Below are positions 5,969 to 8,797 of a stretch of 8,797 nt of DNA, piece after piece (position 1 is the stretch's first letter; every line of letters begins with the position of its first letter). The stretch spans positions 1-8,797 of the forward strand of contig JAFAFN010000523.1 in the NCBI GenBank assembly GCA_023423475.1. The letters run 5' to 3'. The notes beneath the pieces are model-generated. The model had not been told where the DNA came from. It saw only the letters and a list, made by a program, of their open reading frames with translations, and did no database searches. Position numbers and translations under genes: made by a program. Origin of the DNA: Actinomycetes bacterium (GTDB lineage Bacteria > Actinomycetota > Acidimicrobiia > Acidimicrobiales > Microtrichaceae).

Positions 5969-7335
5969 CGCTCACCAGCGACCCCGGCCCCGCCGCGACG
6001 AACGGGACGGCGACCGCCCACGACGCCACGGTCAAGGCGCTCGGACGTCGACGCCGCACCACCGAGCTCGGTCTGCTGCTGCTCGCCTTCCTGGTGATCT
6101 GCGGCGCCTACGCGCTCGCCAGCCTCGGTCGCAGCGCCTCGCTGCCGGCCGACATCGTCCCGTTCCTCGGCATCCTGTTGGCGTTGCTGCTCGGCGCCCA
6201 CGTCGCCACCCGCCGCCTCGCCCCCGCGGCCGACCCGCTGTTCCTGCCGCTCGCCGCGCTGCTCAACGGCATCGGGTACGTCTTCATCGCCCGCATCGAC
6301 GGCGACCTGGCCGCGCTGCAGGCGTCGTGGACCGCGGTCGGCATCCTCGGGTACGTCATGACGCTCGCCGTCATCCGCGACATCCGGGTGCTCCAGCGCT
6401 ACCGCTACACGTTCGGACTGCTGGGTGTGCTCCTGCTGGTCCTGCCCCTGCTGCCGGGCATCGGCCAGACGATCAACGGCTCGCGCATCTGGGTGTCGAT
6501 CGGTCCGGTCAACTTCCAGCCGGGCGAGTTCGCCAAGATCTGCCTCGCCATCTTCTTCGCCGGCTACCTGGTCGAACGACGCGAGCTGCTCGGTGTCGCC
6601 ACGTTCCGCATCGGTCGCCTCAACACACCCGACCCGAAGCACTTCGCACCCATCCTCCTGGCGGTCGGCTTCGCGCTCGTGGTCATGGTCTTCGAGAAGG
6701 ACCTGGGCTCGGCGCTGCTGTTCTTCATCCTCTTCATCGTGATGCTGTGGGTCGCCACCGGCCGGGGCAGCTACGTCGCGGTCGGCGCGGGTCTCTTCGC
6801 CGCGGCCGCGTACGTCGCGTGGACGCAGTTCGGGCACGTGAAGCTGCGCGTCGAGACGTGGATCAACCCGTGGGCCGATCCCGGTGACGGCGGCTACCAG
6901 GTCATCCAGGCCGCCTACGCGCTCGCGTGGGGCGGCACCACCGGCACCGGACCGGGGCTCGGCATCTCCGGGCGCATCCCCGCGGACGAGTCCGACTTCA
7001 TCTTCGCCGTGATCGGCGAGGAGCTCGGTCTGCTCGGTGCGACCGCGGTGCTCTGCGCCTTCCTGTTGCTCGCGGGCAGCGGCCTGCGGGCGGCCCGCCG
7101 CTCGACCGACGCGTTCGGCTCGCTGCTCGTCGTCGGGCTCACCGCGCTGATCGCGTTCCAGGCGTTCATCATCATCGCCGGTGTCATCCGGGTCCTGCCG
7201 CTGACCGGCGTGACGTTGCCGTTCGTCTCGTACGGCGGGTCGTCCCTCGTCGCGAACTACGTCCTGTTGGCGTTGATCGTGCGCGTGTCGGACCAGACCG
7301 AACGGCGCGCGCCCGAACCGGTGGTGGCGCAGTGA
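5965..7335 (+). CDS. rodA: RodA/FtsW-family SEDS peptidoglycan glycosyltransferase
   Basis: GTG 5965 overlaps the pstP stop (GTGA) and gives 456 residues, close to mycobacterial RodA (about 469). After a charged N-terminus of about 35 residues come about 12 membrane helices, two more than the usual 10 and as in mycobacterial homologues. SEDS motifs are present: NGSRIWVSIGPVNFQPGEFAK (about 171-191), NPWADP (301-306) followed by GGYQ, SDFIFAVIGEELGLLG with Asp344 matching the essential Asp of RodA, and LPFVSYGGSS with Ser422. The enzyme polymerises lipid II into glycan strands at the membrane and works with a class B transpeptidase, here the next gene. RodA is preferred to FtsW because of this operon context. 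The frame extends upstream to 5653, but that part lies inside pstP and is Arg-rich. Confidence 0.95.
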   Translation: MTLTSDPGPAATNGTATAHDATVKALGRRRRTTELGLLLLAFLVICGAYALASLGRSASLPADIVPFLGILLALLLGAHVATRRLAPAADPLFLPLAALLNGIGYVFIARIDGDLAALQASWTAVGILGYVMTLAVIRDIRVLQRYRYTFGLLGVLLLVLPLLPGIGQTINGSRIWVSIGPVNFQPGEFAKICLAIFFAGYLVERRELLGVATFRIGRLNTPDPKHFAPILLAVGFALVVMVFEKDLGSALLFFILFIVMLWVATGRGSYVAVGAGLFAAAAYVAWTQFGHVKLRVETWINPWADPGDGGYQVIQAAYALAWGGTTGTGPGLGISGRIPADESDFIFAVIGEELGLLGATAVLCAFLLLAGSGLRAARRSTDAFGSLLVVGLTALIAFQAFIIIAGVIRVLPLTGVTLPFVSYGGSSLVANYVLLALIVRVSDQTERRAPEPVVAQ

Positions 7336-8797
7336 ACCGCCAGATCAAGATCCTCGGCGCGGTGATCATGATCGCCTACGTCGCGCTCTTCGCGAAGCTC
7401 AACCAGATCCAGGTGTTCCAGGCGTCGTCCTACAACGACCGGCCCGAGAACACCCGGGCGCAGCGTCGCGACTTCAACCGGCCCCGGGGCGACATCGTCA
7501 CTGCGGACGGGGTGCCCGTCGCGTACTCCGAGGAGCGGAGGGCGGACCTGCGGTATCAGCGCGTCTACCCCGAGGGCGACCTGTACGCGCACATCACCGG
7601 TTACTACTCGTTCCTGCTGGGTTCGACCGGCGTCGAGCGCACCTACAACGCCGAGCTCACCGGGCGGACCGCCTCGCTGCAGCTGCACGAGCTGTCCGGG
7701 TTCTTCTCGGACCCCTCGAGCGAGGGCGACGTCGTGCTGACCGTGCGCAGCCAGGTGCAGCTCGCGGCGCGTGACGCGCTCAACGGGCTCACCGGCTCGG
7801 TCGTCGCACTCGACCCCCGCACCGGCGGGGTGCTCGCGATGTACTCGAACCCGACCTTCGACCCGAACCTGATCTCGACGAACGTCACCGAGGACGCCGA
7901 GGCGATCAAGACGCTGCTGGACGCCGCCCCGGAGAAGCCGCTGCTGTCGCGGGCCTACCAGGAGCGCTTCTTCCCCGGCTCGACGTTCAAGGTGGTGACC
8001 GCGACCGCCGGGCTCACCTCGGGCGAGGTCACCGAGGCCGAGCCGGTCTATCCGGTCGTGCAGTCCTACACACCGCCGCTGACCAACCGGCCGATCTACA
8101 ACTTCGACCGGAGCGCGTGCGGCGGCAACCTGTTCGCCATCCTCGAGCAGTCCTGCAACGCGGCGTTCGCCCAGATGGCCGCCGAGCAGCTCGGCCCCGA
8201 ACCGATGATCGCCGCGGCCGAAGCGGCGGGCTTCAATGACACCCCGCCGATCGACCTGACCCGCCCGGCACGCTCGGTGTACCCCACGGACTTCGGGTCC
8301 GTCGTGTCCCGTCCGGAGGGTGCGGCGCCGGTCTACGACGACACCCCCGTGCTCGCGCAGACGGCCATCGGGCAGAACGACGTCGCCGCGACGCCGCTGC
8401 AGATGGCGCTGGTGGCCGCCGGTGTCGCCAACGAAGGGCGCATCATGACGCCGCACGTGATGGGCGAGATCCTGGCCCGTGACCGAGAGGTCGTCGCCCG
8501 CTACGACGAGCGACCGTGGCGCGACCTCTCCGCGCCCGACGTCGCCGAGGTGCTGCGCCGCGGGATGATCGGTGTGGTGCAGACCGGCACCGCGGTGGGG
8601 CTGCGGATCCCGGGCTACGACGTCGGCGCCAAGACCGGCACCGCGCAGCTCGGCACCACCCCACCCAAGTCGCACGCCTGGATGATCGCCTTCGCGGGGC
8701 CAGAGGGACAGGAGCCCACGGTGGCGGTCGCCGTGATGGTCCAGGGTGTCGACGGCGACAGCGGTCTGACAGGCGGACGCGTCGCCGGGCCGATCGC
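7332..8797 (+). CDS. pbpA: PbpA-like class B penicillin-binding protein, 3' end cut by window
   Basis: GTG 7332 overlaps the rodA stop (GTGA). The frame stays open to the right edge, giving 488 residues; mycobacterial PbpA is about 491, so little is missing. An N-terminal membrane helix (about 7-22) leads to a short dimerisation segment with RPENTRAQRRDFNRPRGDIV (about 37-56). The transpeptidase domain has the three active-site motifs: STFK with nucleophile Ser217 and Lys220, SCN at 274-276, and KTGT at 434-437. It cross-links peptidoglycan outside the membrane and is a beta-lactam target. No PASTA domain is seen. Pairing with the adjacent RodA follows the SEDS-bPBP rule. The kinase genes pknA and pknB would be expected just beyond the window. 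Confidence 0.95.
   Translation, partial: MNRQIKILGAVIMIAYVALFAKLNQIQVFQASSYNDRPENTRAQRRDFNRPRGDIVTADGVPVAYSEERRADLRYQRVYPEGDLYAHITGYYSFLLGSTGVERTYNAELTGRTASLQLHELSGFFSDPSSEGDVVLTVRSQVQLAARDALNGLTGSVVALDPRTGGVLAMYSNPTFDPNLISTNVTEDAEAIKTLLDAAPEKPLLSRAYQERFFPGSTFKVVTATAGLTSGEVTEAEPVYPVVQSYTPPLTNRPIYNFDRSACGGNLFAILEQSCNAAFAQMAAEQLGPEPMIAAAEAAGFNDTPPIDLTRPARSVYPTDFGSVVSRPEGAAPVYDDTPVLAQTAIGQNDVAATPLQMALVAAGVANEGRIMTPHVMGEILARDREVVARYDERPWRDLSAPDVAEVLRRGMIGVVQTGTAVGLRIPGYDVGAKTGTAQLGTTPPKSHAWMIAFAGPEGQEPTVAVAVMVQGVDGDSGLTGGRVAGPI

Noticed and set aside
5833..6837. - strand frame with a long valine run
   Set aside because: It is the antisense of the threonine repeat of pstP and of rodA; its composition is low-complexity with no domain.
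7257..8675. 472-residue open frame on the - strand
   Set aside because: It is the antisense of pbpA, whose three active-site motifs fix the coding strand.
1..8797. CRISPR array, insertion sequence or integrase
   Set aside because: No regularly spaced repeats, transposase or recombinase motifs were seen in any frame; the only strong repeat is the threonine codon run.

Overview
The window comes from a high-GC actinobacterium. The right-hand 5.5 kb carries the order fhaA-fhaB-pstP-rodA-pbpA, the conserved actinobacterial signalling and cell-wall operon that normally continues into pknA/pknB. GTG starts are common, overlaps are of the GTGA type, and one promoter looks leaderless. The short FhaA and the Thr-run tail on PstP differ from the mycobacterial versions. 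A deep-branching class such as Acidimicrobiia is possible, but that is a guess from style and not a demonstrated placement.

Left region (1-2374): the 3' end of an Rhs/YD-repeat gene that enters from outside the window. It ends in a conserved Rhs core terminus, then a variable tip of about 137 residues that resembles the DUF6973-type domain. Directly overlapping its stop is a small ankyrin-repeat gene with a signal peptide and probable lipid-attachment cysteine. It sits in the position expected of the cognate immunity protein. The tip and the ankyrin gene have lower GC (about 52-58% in hand-counted lines) than the Rhs core (67%) and the operon on the right (77% in one pbpA line), as expected for an exchangeable toxin/immunity cassette.

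Middle region (2375-3303): 128 bases with only a weak hairpin and a Shine-Dalgarno. Then come a 60-residue one-helix membrane protein and a 116-residue protein of unknown family, both on the + strand. A 9-bp inverted repeat follows, then a complete tRNA-Leu(CAG) on the - strand. The 87 bases between the tRNA and fhaA hold divergent promoter candidates.

Right region (3304-8797): fhaA and fhaB encode FHA phosphothreonine readers. pstP encodes a membrane-bound PP2C phosphatase, rodA a SEDS glycan polymerase, and pbpA a class B penicillin-binding transpeptidase cut by the window edge. fhaB/pstP, pstP/rodA and rodA/pbpA each overlap by exactly four bases (GTGA), so the genes are probably translated as a coupled unit. 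In known relatives, Ser/Thr kinases phosphorylate cell-wall factors, FHA proteins read the mark, PstP removes it, and RodA with PbpA builds peptidoglycan.

The least ordinary items are the Rhs-tip/ankyrin-lipoprotein pair, the 21-threonine plus proline tail on PstP, the compact FhaA, and the unassigned gene pair at 2503-3040. I did not see a clearly undescribed multi-gene system.
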